Origin: JACRLW01 sp050181465
GTDB lineage: Bacteria; Planctomycetota; UBA1135; UBA2386
DNA length: 64,000 bases
Direction of reading: 5' to 3'
Assembly: GCA_050181465.1 (NCBI GenBank)
Contig: JBFXDD010000011.1
Coordinates: forward strand, 53,126 to 117,125
The notes below the pieces were generated by a model that worked only from the letters and a program-made list of their open reading frames with translations, searched no databases and was not told the DNA's origin. Position 1 is the stretch's first letter; every line of letters begins with the position of its first letter. This document shows positions 55,501 to 63,502 of this stretch, piece by piece. The position numbers were made by a program, and so were the translations under genes.

Positions 55501-55715
55501 GAGCCGTCGGCACGTACGGCGCTTGCGAACTCGAATCGATCGAGGCGAAGTTCTGCCTTGCGAGCGGCGGCGTCTGGACCGTGGCACGAGAAGCAGCGGT
55601 CAGCCAGGATGGGGCGTACTTCGCGATCGAAGTCGACCTCCTGAGCGCGGGCGAGACTGCCCGAAACGGCCGCAAGGAGAGCGATGCGGCAGGCGCGACG
55701 AGACCACGCGATCAC
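52524..55715 (-). CDS. Secreted PSCyt1/DUF1549/LamG/DUF1553 protein
   Basis: This 1063-residue protein has a signal peptide (ALLAAVSGSLARAQ), a cytochrome-c-like PSCyt1 domain with a haem-binding CFSCH (about residue 42), then a DUF1549 domain that includes a second CARCH, a LamG-like concanavalin domain (about residues 470-640; DENAPFTISAWLRVDR, GSFHHVAVRYDG) and a C-terminal DUF1553 domain (HPLTARVAVNRIWQMHFGRGLV, TTTQNPLQALLLMNDPQFVEAARVLA). The pair with DUF1501 is strictly characteristic of Planctomycetota and relatives. The LamG module may bind a carbohydrate. Function is unproven. Confidence 0.92.
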   Translation of the reverse strand: MIAWSRRACRIALLAAVSGSLARAQEVDFDREVRPILADRCFSCHGPDAAARKAELRLDRFEFASAVRADGSRAIAPGDLEQSLAWARVCSTNADERMPPPDSGPPLTAAQVQILKRWIAAGAPYTEHWAFAPLPTQIELPPVRDPALAARIRNPIDAFVLAALEDSPEVPAELDPAPEASMERLFRRATLTLTGLPPTLEQTRRFLGDPSPANLALTIDAALSSAAHAEHMAQGWLDAARYADTYGYQSDVHREVWPWRDWVIDAFQKNLPYDEFLTWQLAGDLIPHATHDQRLATAFLRLGRMTNEGGSVEEEFRVEVVCDRLETVGTAMLGLTLGCARCHDHKFDPISQREYFGLFALFDDADEAGLYSHFTDAVPTPTLWLPTAEQARRLADSTAEIESLEERLAAHQDRSKEEFDRWLAAQATAPMIAPPFAAFGLDAFAADGALPNRIVAKQHGKVVEAPSVTPGAVDQAMTFHGEDGAVFPGVADFDENAPFTISAWLRVDRVHERAVVWHRSRAWTDAGSRGYELLLIEGRLSAALVHFWPGNAIAVAARESFPIGSFHHVAVRYDGSSRASGLQLFVDGKEIAVDVVRDKLTRTIQGGGADALTLAHRFRDYGLAGGSLDELTIHHRELSTLEIAELAEPGSLATRFAERDRADVRSAWREFHDLGIDATAQQLRTELKDKRRARSQIVAQIREIMTMRDELTRTAYRLERGLYDRRAEAVDASLPASLPDWPPDARRDRAGFARSLTHPEHPLTARVAVNRIWQMHFGRGLVTTPEDFGVQGDRPSHPQLLDWLARWFVDHDFDLFALHRLILDSATWRQDSRVAAEQRARDPDNRRLARGPSFRLSAEVIRDSALAAAELLDRKVGGPSVKPYQPPGLWEEKSGAAYKPDTSNGLWRRSLYTYWKRTSPPPAMTTMDAPSREVTCVRRTTTQNPLQALLLMNDPQFVEAARVLAQRVLSSTPSSRAASEDAERIESMFLRTLSRRPRARESEVLLDQVDEARSVFTADTDAAAKLIGIGHFPADLRLPDGELAAWTMVASTLLCHDECSSLR

Positions 55716-55786
55716 GCGACAGAGGCTACGCGATCGCGCGGTTCACCGCAGCCGCTCAGGGCCCGCGCTCGCGATGAGCGCTGCGC

Positions 55787-56587
55787 TCAGTACGACTCGT
55801 CGAGGCTCGGGAAGCGACCGGCGCGGACGTCGGCCGCGAACTCGCCGGCCGCGTTGCGCATCTCGACGCCGAGTTCTCGATAGCGCCGCACGAAGCGAGG
55901 CCGAAACCGCTCGAACAGACCCAGCATGTCGTGGGTCACCAGGATCTGGCCGTCACAGTGGGGGCCGGCGCCGATGCCGATGGTCGGGATTGGCGACTGT
56001 GCGGTCACCGTCTTGGCGAGCGTCGCCGGGACCTTCTCGAGGACGAGAGCAAAGGCTCCGGCGTTGGCGAGCGCGTGCGCATCGGCCGCCAACTCATCGG
56101 CTTCGGCGGAGTCGGTCGCGCGAACGCGGTAGGTGCCGAACGCGTGGATGCTCTGTGGCGTGAGGCCGAGATGCCCCATCACCGGGATGCCGGCATCGAC
56201 CAGTCGCTTCACCACGTCGATGACGGCGCGGCCACCTTCGAGCTTCACCGCTTCGACGCGTGCCTCCTTCATCATGCGCCCGGCATTGCGAAGGGCGTCC
56301 TTCGCGCCGGTCTGGTAGGAGAGGAACGGCAGATCGCCGACCACGAAGGCTCGCTTCGCGCCGCGCGCGACCAATCGTGCGTGGTAGACCATTTCGTCGA
56401 CGGTCACCGGCACGGTGGTGTCTTCGCCTTGCACCACGGTGGCGACCGAGTCGCCGACCAGGAGGACGTCGACACCGGCTTCATCCAACAGGCGTGCCAT
56501 CGTCCAGTCGTAGGCCGTGAGCGCGACGATGCGCTGGCCCTCCGCCTTCATGCGGCGCAGGGCTTCGGTGGTGATCTTGCGCTCCAT
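55787..56587 (-). CDS. panB: 3-methyl-2-oxobutanoate hydroxymethyltransferase
   Basis: PanB makes ketopantoate in pantothenate/CoA biosynthesis. The 266-residue protein has the expected VALTAYDWTMARLLDEAGVDVLLVGDSVATVVQG, the catalytic Glu/Lys region VEAVKLEGG and GHLGLTPQSIHAFGTYRV, and IPTIGIGAGPHCDGQILVTHDMLGL. It lies 15 bp downstream of the pcnB-like gene on the same strand, so co-transcription is likely. PanC is not nearby. Confidence 0.96.
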   Translation of the reverse strand: MERKITTEALRRMKAEGQRIVALTAYDWTMARLLDEAGVDVLLVGDSVATVVQGEDTTVPVTVDEMVYHARLVARGAKRAFVVGDLPFLSYQTGAKDALRNAGRMMKEARVEAVKLEGGRAVIDVVKRLVDAGIPVMGHLGLTPQSIHAFGTYRVRATDSAEADELAADAHALANAGAFALVLEKVPATLAKTVTAQSPIPTIGIGAGPHCDGQILVTHDMLGLFERFRPRFVRRYRELGVEMRNAAGEFAADVRAGRFPSLDESY

Positions 56588-56601
56588 GACCGGCTTTCCG
56601 C

Positions 56602-58395
56602 TTACCAGTCGCCGAACCCGCCGGGCTCACTCGGGGGTGGCGGCGGCGGAGAACTCGGGCCGTCCTGCCCGGGTGGCGGCGGCGGTCGATAGTCATCGTC
56701 GCTCGCACTGCGCGAAGGCGCGCGCCGCTGCTTCTTCTTGTCGTTCTCGACGATCGAGCCGAAGGTCGGAACCTGCCGCGGATCGAGCTCTACGTCGAAT
56801 GCCGAGACATCGACCGCCACCGGCTCGATCGACTCCACTCGTGCTTCGCGCCGCTGGTTCATCCGTTCGTTCCGGCGCTCCTCGCGCTTGGACTGACGTT
56901 CGGCACGCTTCTGTTGCTGTTTCTTGTGGCGTTCGCGACGACGCTCTTCTTCCCGAGCGCGGCGCTCCGCCTTGCTGCGTGCGGCAGAATCGCGTGCTGC
57001 GGTGTCGGTCGCCGGCGCTTCCTTGCGGACTTCCGGTGGCCGAGGCGCTGCCGGCGGTCCACTTTGTTTGGTGTCGATGCGCTTGGTGTCGATGCGCCTG
57101 GCCTCGACGCGCTTCGCATCGACATGCATCGGCCGCGGGCGCCCGAAGCGCGCATTGGCCCGGCTTCGCCACACCGCCGCCACGTCCATCGAGTCGCTGT
57201 CGGCGATCGTGCAGAGCTCGAAGAGCTCGAGTGCTGGCAGGAAGAAGGGATCGTGAAGCATGGCTTCGATCCGTCCCTTGCGCTCGGGCTCGGTGTCGTG
57301 AAAGCGGCTCTGGATCGCGCAGATCCGCTTCACGCAGGCAGCGTCTCGCTTCGGCAGTTTGAACGCGTTCGCGAAGGGCCCCACGATCTCTTCGGCGAGG
57401 GTGGAGGGGCTGCGCTGCGGATTCTGTCGCGCCGCGACTCGGATCGAGCGCTCGAAGAGACAGCCGAGCAGGAGGCCGTTCTCCGGCGGCCACGGCGCGC
57501 CGTCGCGCTGCGACTGCCGATGCCGAGCATCGAGGGCTTCCAGCGTGCGCCAGAAACCGGTCCGTTCTCGCCGATCGGCCTGTCGCAAGAAGCTGTCGAT
57601 CGGCGGAAGCACCGCGCGCAATGCGCCGCAATCGCGCATCCGCTCGACGGCGTCGAAGGCGTGACCGCCGCGGAGCAGGCGCAGGATCTCCTCGAGCAAC
57701 CGTGGCGGTGCCGCACGAACCAGATCGGGCGCGACCGCGCTCATCGCCGCCGCAGTCCGATCCTCGATCGAGAGACCGAGTCGACCGGCGAACTTGATCG
57801 CCCGCAGGATCCGGACCGGATCCTCCCGGAAGCGCACGTAGGGGTCGCCGATGGTGCGGATGAGGCGGCGCTCGATGTCGTCCAGGCCGCCGACGTGATC
57901 GATGATTTGGTCCGCGATCGGGTCGAGGAACAGGGCGTTGATCGTGAAGTCCCGCCGCAGCGCGTCCTGCTCCGCCGTGCCGAACTCGTTGTCCCTGGTG
58001 ATCAGCAGGTCTTGTTCTTCCTCGCCGTCCTCGGAGCCTTCGCTCTCGGGTTCGGGCGCGCGACGAAAGGTCGAGACCTCGAGGATCTTGGTGTTGTTGT
58101 CGAAGTGCAGGTGCGCGAGCTTGAAGCGGCGACCGATGATTCGGCAGTTGCGCGAGAAGGTTCGCTTCACGACCTGGGGGCGCGCCGAGGTCGCGATGTC
58201 GAAGTCCTTGGGTCGCGACCCCAAGAGCAGGTCGCGCACACAGCCGCCGACCAGATAGGCCTCATGGCCGAAACTGTGGAGGCGCCCGACCGCGCGAACC
58301 GCATCCGGATCGAGCAATCGACCGTCGAGACCGCTTGGGCCGATGACGGCGGGTTCCGAGGACTGGGAGATGGCTTCGATGATTTCGGGGCTCAG
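56602..58395 (-). CDS. pcnB: Poly(A) polymerase/tRNA nucleotidyltransferase-like protein with charged C-terminal tail
   Basis: The class II nucleotidyltransferase head is clear: GHEAYLVGGCVRDLLLGSRPKDFDIATSA (GG and DxD motifs), FKLAHLHF, RRDFTINALFLDP and EDPVRILRAIKFAGRLG. The RRFKLAH order and length resemble bacterial PcnB more than CCA enzymes. Residues 350 onward are Arg/Lys/Glu-rich, with a period-5 repeat (RIDTKRIDTK) and a Pro-rich end. No ATG or GTG fits: the start chosen is CTG 58395 (GAGG at 5 nt upstream), while TTG 58317 begins 26 residues later without a ribosome-binding site. A promoter lies just before. Confidence 0.82.
   Translation of the reverse strand: MSPEIIEAISQSSEPAVIGPSGLDGRLLDPDAVRAVGRLHSFGHEAYLVGGCVRDLLLGSRPKDFDIATSARPQVVKRTFSRNCRIIGRRFKLAHLHFDNNTKILEVSTFRRAPEPESEGSEDGEEEQDLLITRDNEFGTAEQDALRRDFTINALFLDPIADQIIDHVGGLDDIERRLIRTIGDPYVRFREDPVRILRAIKFAGRLGLSIEDRTAAAMSAVAPDLVRAAPPRLLEEILRLLRGGHAFDAVERMRDCGALRAVLPPIDSFLRQADRRERTGFWRTLEALDARHRQSQRDGAPWPPENGLLLGCLFERSIRVAARQNPQRSPSTLAEEIVGPFANAFKLPKRDAACVKRICAIQSRFHDTEPERKGRIEAMLHDPFFLPALELFELCTIADSDSMDVAAVWRSRANARFGRPRPMHVDAKRVEARRIDTKRIDTKQSGPPAAPRPPEVRKEAPATDTAARDSAARSKAERRAREEERRRERHKKQQQKRAERQSKREERRNERMNQRREARVESIEPVAVDVSAFDVELDPRQVPTFGSIVENDKKKQRRAPSRSASDDDYRPPPPPGQDGPSSPPPPPPSEPGGFGDW
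57071..57130 (-). repeat. 15-bp tandem repeat in the pcnB-like gene (four units)
   Basis: Four adjacent 15-bp units, the first two differing by one base, encode the five-residue period IDTKR in the linker after the nucleotidyltransferase domain. The last two units are more divergent. Confidence 0.7.
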
Positions 58396-58419
58396 ATCGG
58401 CCTCCAGAGCTGGAGGGGG

Positions 58420-58448
58420 AGGGTAGCTGGGCAGTCGCGCGGCCTCAA
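58420..58448 (-). promoter_or_regulatory. Predicted promoter of the pcnB-like gene
   Basis: On the minus strand, TTGAGG (58448-58443), a 17-bp spacer and TACCCT (58425-58420) are followed by C-rich sequence, then GGAGG and the CTG start. The spacing and the -10 are the same as those of rho. Confidence 0.5.
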
Positions 58449-58478
58449 TCCTTCTCCCTCATTCTGACGCGATCGCGG

Positions 58479-60011
58479 TCAGGGTCGGATCGTCACCGTC
58501 GTCGCGAGCGAGGTCGCGCCGCCGCCGGTTTGTCCGCCGAACAGCACGAGCACACCGTCATCGGTGCTCATGGACACATGACCCGCCCTGGCCGTCGGCA
58601 GGTTGGGCAGCACGGTCCATGAGTTCGACAGCGGCTGGAACACCAGCGCGTTGGCATGTTCGACAGGAGTCGTCAGGGTGCCGCTCGCACCACCGGTGAC
58701 CACGACACGGCCGTCGGCGATCACGCTCACCGCGTGGATCGCGGTCGCCTGCGGCAAGGGCGGTAGCGCGGTCCAGGTGTTGGTCGACGGGTTGTAGATC
58801 TCGGCCCCGGCGATCGACGCCGCCTGGGTGAGATCCGGACCGGACTGCGCGCCGCCGGTGACGAGCACGCGGCCGTCCTGCAAGCGCACCGTGTTGGGAC
58901 CGTGCGCGCCACGACTGCTCTGCATCGTGGCGGCGTTGCCCCACGTGTTGTTCGTCGGGTTGTAGAGCCGTGACGTCCGGATCGAGCCGACCGGGATCGG
59001 AATGCCGAAGAAGGAGTCCACATCGAAGCCGCCCGAGAGCAACACGCGGCCGTCCGCCAGAGTCGTGAGATCGGGGCCGATCAAGCGGTCCGCCATTCCC
59101 GCCGCGTTCGACCAAGTGTTCGTCGCGGGGTTGTAGATCTCGACGCTCGACTGTGCATTGGCGAGCGCGCTCACCGCATCGACGAACGTGGTCGTGCCGC
59201 CGGCGACCAGGACACGCCCGTCGTTGAGGAGGGCGCCGTCGAATGCTGCGCGAGCGACGGCCATCGACGCTGCCGGGGTGAATTGGTCGGTCGCGGGGTC
59301 ATAGATCTCGGCGCTGGACAAGACGGCGCCGGTGCCGTCGACGCCGCCGACGAGCAACACGCGGCCGTCTTGCAGCACGGCAGAGAACGCGAGGGCGCGA
59401 GCGGTACCCATCGTCGGCCCGGCGGCTACTCGCATCGTTCGTGCGTCGTAACGTTCCGTGCTCGCGAGTCCGGTTGCGCCGAGGAGGGAACCCTGGCCGC
59501 CGCCGGCGAGCATGACGTCGCGGCCGACTCGGAAGGACTGGGTCAGCGCGCGCGCTTGCACGAGGTTGCGCGGGAGTGCGACAGGCGTGCCGACGCTGCC
59601 GAGCTGTTGCGTGACCGGATTGGACAGCGCGCCGAACACCAAGCTCGTCCCGGGAAAGGTCAGGGCCTGCAGATGGAGGAGACCGCCCGCGAGAGCCGGT
59701 GTGTTCGGGATCGGCAGTGCGAGCCCGCCTGCGCCGGTGCCGGTGTTCGTGACTTGCCATGAACCGGCGAACTCGAGACCGACGGCGAGCGAGCGTGGAT
59801 CCGACGGATCGATCGCGGCCAGCGGAATCGGTCCACTGCCGACGCTGAACATGAACAACAGCGAGGCTCCGGCAGGCGCCTGGTCGTAGCCGAGGATCAG
59901 CGACTGACCGAGCGATCCGTCCGTCACTTTGTCGAGTTCGAAGCTCCCCTGGGCAGGAAGAAGGGTCGCGAGCGTGGAAGCGAGGAGACTGGCGTTGAGA
60001 AGCGAGCGCAT
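58479..60011 (-). CDS. Secreted Kelch-like beta-propeller protein (paralogue 1)
   Basis: The 510-residue protein has a signal peptide (LLNASLLASTLATLLPAQ), a short beta-rich N-terminal region, and then repeats with DGRVLLVGG, DGRVLVAGG, DGRVLLSGG, DGRVLVTGG and DGRVVVTGG, each followed by AEIYDPATDQ or similar. This is a Kelch/galactose oxidase-type propeller. The next gene encodes a very similar protein of exactly the same length, indicating tandem duplication. Function unknown; likely extracellular binding. Confidence 0.9.
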   Translation of the reverse strand: MRSLLNASLLASTLATLLPAQGSFELDKVTDGSLGQSLILGYDQAPAGASLLFMFSVGSGPIPLAAIDPSDPRSLAVGLEFAGSWQVTNTGTGAGGLALPIPNTPALAGGLLHLQALTFPGTSLVFGALSNPVTQQLGSVGTPVALPRNLVQARALTQSFRVGRDVMLAGGGQGSLLGATGLASTERYDARTMRVAAGPTMGTARALAFSAVLQDGRVLLVGGVDGTGAVLSSAEIYDPATDQFTPAASMAVARAAFDGALLNDGRVLVAGGTTTFVDAVSALANAQSSVEIYNPATNTWSNAAGMADRLIGPDLTTLADGRVLLSGGFDVDSFFGIPIPVGSIRTSRLYNPTNNTWGNAATMQSSRGAHGPNTVRLQDGRVLVTGGAQSGPDLTQAASIAGAEIYNPSTNTWTALPPLPQATAIHAVSVIADGRVVVTGGASGTLTTPVEHANALVFQPLSNSWTVLPNLPTARAGHVSMSTDDGVLVLFGGQTGGGATSLATTVTIRP

Positions 60012-60033
60012 GGTGGGGAGTCGAGAACGATGC

Positions 60034-60048
60034 GACCGCGGGGCGGTC
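60034..60048 (-). promoter_or_regulatory. Conserved inverted repeat upstream of Kelch paralogue 1
   Basis: GACCGC and GCGGTC flank three bases and are also present upstream of Kelch paralogue 2 (61799-61813) with a different central triplet. Both lie about 25 bp before the start codon. It could be an operator or a 5' hairpin; it may also just be inherited with the duplication. Confidence 0.35.
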
Positions 60049-60063
60049 TGGACCCTCGAAAGA

Positions 60064-60175
60064 CTAACCGCCATCGCCGACGACGGCTTCGGCCTCGGCC
60101 CCCGGCGCGCAGGCGGCGACGAAGCCGTCGCCGAAACGGTCGACCAGAACGCCGTCCGGGAGCGAGACTCGGTAG
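60064..60175 (-). pseudogene. Remnant of the dus 3' end
   Basis: Reading the minus strand, about 33 codons ending at TAG (60064-60066) match the C-terminus of the complete dus gene (62009-63202): VSLPDG.LVDRFGDGF and AACAPGAE and VGDGG. Upstream of this the match stops. It is a by-product of the tandem duplication, not a gene. Confidence 0.8.
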
Positions 60176-60243
60176 TTCCGCGGTTCCTCAGCCGCGCGGC
60201 CCCACAACCCCGATCGCGCGCGGGCTCCCCGGGGCGGTCGCGA

Positions 60244-61776
60244 TCAGAGCCGGATCGTCACCGTCGTCGCGAGCAAGTTCGTGCCGCCGCCGTCTTGCCC
60301 GCCGAACAACACCACGACACCGTCATCGGTAGTCATCGAGGTGTGCCATGCTCGTGCGCTCGGGAGGTCGGGCAGCGACGTAAACGAATTCGATTGCGGG
60401 TCGAACAGGAGTACGCCGGCATGTTCGACGGGATTCGCCAATGTTCCGCCGGCCCCGCCGGTGATGACGACGCGGCCATCGGCGAGCAGGCTGACCGCGT
60501 GAAACGCCGTTGGCCGGGGCAAGGGTGGCAGTCTGGTCCAAGTGTCGGTGGACGGGTCGTAATACTCGGCCCCGGCGAACGAGTATGCCTGTGACAAGTC
60601 GGCCAGGCATTGTGCGCCGCCGGTAACGAGCACACGACCGTCTTGCAGGCGCACCGTGTTGGACGAGTGTCCGCCGCGGTAGTAGTTCATGCTCGCCGCG
60701 CGGGTCCAAGTGTCGGTGGTCGGGTCGTAGATGTGACAGTTCCTGGTCGAACCCATCGGGATGAACGCGCCGGGAACGTAGTCCAGGAGAAATCCGCCCG
60801 ACACCAGCACGCGGCCGTCCGCCAGAGTCGTGAGATCGTGACCGAGCAGTCGGTCCGGCATGCTGGCGACCGGGAGCCAACGGTCCGTCTCGTAGTCGTA
60901 GATTGCGGCGTTCCAGCGCGCGTTGTGGTACGCGGTCGGCGCATCGACGAGACTCGTCGTTCCACCGGCGATCAGGACACGGCCATCGTTCAGCAGCGTA
61001 CCGTCGAAGACGGCAAGCGGCTGGATCAGCGATCCTGCCGGCGTGAATTGGTCGGTCTGGGGGTCGTAGATCTCCGCGCTCGACAAGACGGCGCCAGTGC
61101 TGTCGACGCCGCCGGCGATCAAGACGCTGCCATCCAAGAGCACCGTGGAGAACGCCGCGGAGTGAGCGGTGTGCATCGGCGGGCCGGCGGTCACCTGCAT
61201 GGTGCGCGCGTCGTAGCGCTCCGTGCTCGACAATCCGTTCAACGCGAACATCGTGCCTCGACCGCCGCCGGCGATCACGATGTCGCGACCTGCGCGGAAG
61301 GAGTGCGGCTGCGCGCGCGCCTGGAGCAAGTTGCGGGGGAGCGCGACGGGAGTGCCGACGATGCCGAGTTGTTGGGTTACCGGGTTGGACAGCGCGCCGA
61401 CGACCAAACTGGTGCCGGGAAACGTCAATGCCTGCATATGGAGTAGCCCGCCGGCCAACTCCATTGCGTTGGGAATCGGCAGTGCGAGTGAGCCTGCGCC
61501 GGTTCCGGTGTGTGCGACTCGCCACGTGCCTGCGAACTCGAGATCCAAGGCAAGCGAGCGCGGATCGGCGGGATCGATCGCGGCGAGCGGAATCGGTCCG
61601 CTGCCGACGCTGAACATGAACAAGAGCGAGGCGCCGACAGGAGCGCCGTGGAAGTCAAGGTTCAGGGTCCGACCGATTTCGCCGTTCGTGACCTTGTCGA
61701 GTTCGAAGCTCCCTTGTGCGGGGACGGAGGTCGCGAGCGTGCTCGCGAGAAGACCGAAGTTGAGAAGGTGTCGCAT
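60244..61776 (-). CDS. Secreted Kelch-like beta-propeller protein (paralogue 2)
   Basis: This 510-residue protein is a close paralogue of the one at 58479-60011, with the same signal peptide (LLNFGLLASTLATSVPAQ), the same opening GSFELDKVT, the same propeller repeats and the same ending LATTVTIR. Differences are spread along the sequence, so the copies have diverged for a long time. The start is ATG 61776. Copy 5 of the dispersed element lies upstream. Confidence 0.9.
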   Translation of the reverse strand: MRHLLNFGLLASTLATSVPAQGSFELDKVTNGEIGRTLNLDFHGAPVGASLLFMFSVGSGPIPLAAIDPADPRSLALDLEFAGTWRVAHTGTGAGSLALPIPNAMELAGGLLHMQALTFPGTSLVVGALSNPVTQQLGIVGTPVALPRNLLQARAQPHSFRAGRDIVIAGGGRGTMFALNGLSSTERYDARTMQVTAGPPMHTAHSAAFSTVLLDGSVLIAGGVDSTGAVLSSAEIYDPQTDQFTPAGSLIQPLAVFDGTLLNDGRVLIAGGTTSLVDAPTAYHNARWNAAIYDYETDRWLPVASMPDRLLGHDLTTLADGRVLVSGGFLLDYVPGAFIPMGSTRNCHIYDPTTDTWTRAASMNYYRGGHSSNTVRLQDGRVLVTGGAQCLADLSQAYSFAGAEYYDPSTDTWTRLPPLPRPTAFHAVSLLADGRVVITGGAGGTLANPVEHAGVLLFDPQSNSFTSLPDLPSARAWHTSMTTDDGVVVLFGGQDGGGTNLLATTVTIRL

Positions 61777-61824
61777 GGCGGTGAGTCGACAACGGTGCGA
61801 CCGCAAGGCGGTCTGGGTGCCCTG

Positions 61825-62005
61825 ACACGGAGCGTTCGTGAACGTCGTCGTGAGATCGACGCGGGTCGATGCTGAGGAAGGAGCTGTGCCGATTGACGGG
61901 CGGATCGTAACCGAAGCTACGCTGCCAGGGAGGAGCCGACGTAGCGCCGCCGCCGGACGCGGGTTACGGCAGTCGCAGCAGGCGTTCGCGAATCGTCCGG
62001 GCCAG
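61825..62005 (+). repeat. Dispersed ~176-bp intergenic element, copy 5
   Basis: This copy lies between the Kelch paralogue 2 start and the dus stop, ending 4 bp before that stop. Left terminus GCGTTCGTGAACGTC, right GGCGTTCGCGAATCGTCC. The core (61916-61945) has the GCTACG/CGTAGC stem and the same 18-nt loop as copy 3. The paralogous region at 60012-60066 lacks it. Confidence 0.85.
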
Positions 62006-62008
62006 CGA

Positions 62009-63202
62009 CTATCCGCCATCGCCGACGCCGGCTTCGTCTTCGGCCCCAGGCGCGCAGGCGGCGCCGAAGCCGTCGCCGAAACGGTCGACCAGAAAGCCGT
62101 CGGGGAGCGAGACCTTCTGCGTCGTCCCGCGCTTGCAGCGCTTCGCCGTCAGGGCGGCCGTCGGGTAGGGCTCCTCGCGCGGGAGCGCGTCGAGGATCGC
62201 GAACATTTCGCTGCGAAGGCTCACGCGCTGCAGGGCATCGAGAGTGCGGCGCACGCCGTGGAAGCCCCGCAGGTACCAGCCCGACCATTTGCGCGAATGC
62301 AGGAGGCCGACCTTCTCGCCGAAGAACTCGACCAGCAGGTCGACGTGTTCGCGAAGGACATCGACGACCGCGCCGAGCGTCGGCGGTGGGGGCACCGGCC
62401 GGCCGTCGAAGGCCGCGCAGAGTTCGCCGAACAGCCACGGGCGGCCGAGACAACCGCGACCGATCACGACCCCGTCACAACCGGTCTCGCGGATCATGCG
62501 CAGCGCGTCGTCGACCACGAAGATGTCGCCGTTGCCGAGCACCGGGATCGAGCGCGTGCGCGCCTTGAGTTCGGCGATCGCCGGCCAGTCGGCCGAACCC
62601 GAGTAGAGCTGTGCCGCAGTGCGCGCATGCAGCGCGATCGCGGCGCAGCCCTCCTCTTCGGCGACGCGGGCGGCGTCGAAGCAGGTGATGAGGTCGTCGT
62701 CGATGCCCTTGCGGAACTTCATCGTGACGGGCACCGCACCGGCCGCGCGCACGACGGCGCGCACGAGGCTCGCCAGCAAGCGCGGCCGCGCTGGGATCGC
62801 GGAGCCGCCGCCGAGCGAGGTCACCTTGCGGACGGGGCAGCCGAAGTTCAAATCGATGTGATCGGCACCGTCCTCCTGTACCAGGATCCGCGCGGCTTCA
62901 CCCAGGCTCTCGGCTGCAGTGCCGTAGAGCTGGATGCTCCGCACACTGCCCTGCTCCTCTGCGCCGAAGGTCGCCAGCTTGCGCGTGCGGGCGTGGCCTT
63001 CGACGAAGGCGCGCGCGGTGATCATCTCGCCGACGTAGAGACAGCGCCCTGCACTGAATCGGCGGCACAGCGTGCGAAACGGTGAGTTCGTGACGCCGGC
63101 CATCGGTGCCAGCACGACCGGTGGGCTGATGCGCAGGGGCCCGAGCGCGAGCGGGCCCGGGAGGCTTGGTGCTGACGGCGGGGGAGATTCGGACGAGTTC
63201 AC
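62009..63202 (-). CDS. dus: tRNA-dihydrouridine synthase
   Basis: Dus reduces uridine to dihydrouridine in tRNA using FMN. The 397-residue protein has ISPPVVLAPMAGVTNSPFRTL at the start of the TIM barrel, IQLYGTAAESL, HIDLNFGCPVRKVTSLGGGSA (catalytic Cys), PVTMKFRKG, IPVLGNGDIF and GVVIGRGCLGRPWLFGEL. The C-terminal helical domain includes RKWSGWYLRGF. It begins with GTG 63202. The C-terminal part (about 33 codons) is duplicated as a remnant at 60064-60175. The DusB/DusA subgroup cannot be decided here. Confidence 0.93.
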   Translation of the reverse strand: MNSSESPPPSAPSLPGPLALGPLRISPPVVLAPMAGVTNSPFRTLCRRFSAGRCLYVGEMITARAFVEGHARTRKLATFGAEEQGSVRSIQLYGTAAESLGEAARILVQEDGADHIDLNFGCPVRKVTSLGGGSAIPARPRLLASLVRAVVRAAGAVPVTMKFRKGIDDDLITCFDAARVAEEEGCAAIALHARTAAQLYSGSADWPAIAELKARTRSIPVLGNGDIFVVDDALRMIRETGCDGVVIGRGCLGRPWLFGELCAAFDGRPVPPPPTLGAVVDVLREHVDLLVEFFGEKVGLLHSRKWSGWYLRGFHGVRRTLDALQRVSLRSEMFAILDALPREEPYPTAALTAKRCKRGTTQKVSLPDGFLVDRFGDGFGAACAPGAEDEAGVGDGG

Positions 63203-63316
63203 GGTGCCGACGCGAGGCCGAGTGCGCCGCCTGGCGCGCCGGGGCACGCCGCGCGCCGAAGCACGCCGGCGCCGTCGTGCGCGCCTGCCGGTCGAACACC
63301 GGCAGGCGGCGAAGCT

Positions 63317-63402
<86 letters not shown>

Positions 63403-63489
63403 GTGCGGAGGGCGGGGAACAGTAGCGCGACGCGGCAAGGTTGCAAGAGGCGAGCGAGGGGGAGGACTGGATCGGGATGGGGCGCACGC

Positions 63490-63495
63490 TAGGGT
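63490..63495 (+). promoter_or_regulatory. Possible -10 element of smpB
   Basis: TAGGGT lies 7 nt before the GTG start of smpB. At this spacing transcription would begin at or near the start codon, suggesting a leaderless message. No convincing -35 was seen. Confidence 0.3.
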
Positions 63496-63502
63496 CTGCC
63501 GC

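Larger units (their letters stand above)
58479..62110 (-). repeat. Tandem duplication of Kelch gene plus dus 3' end
   Basis: The left unit (58479-60175) and right unit (60244-62110) both contain a 510-codon Kelch gene followed, on its upstream side, by a dus 3'-end segment. In the right unit this is the end of the real dus gene; in the left it is an isolated remnant. The right unit also contains dispersed element copy 5, absent from the left. Confidence 0.8.
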
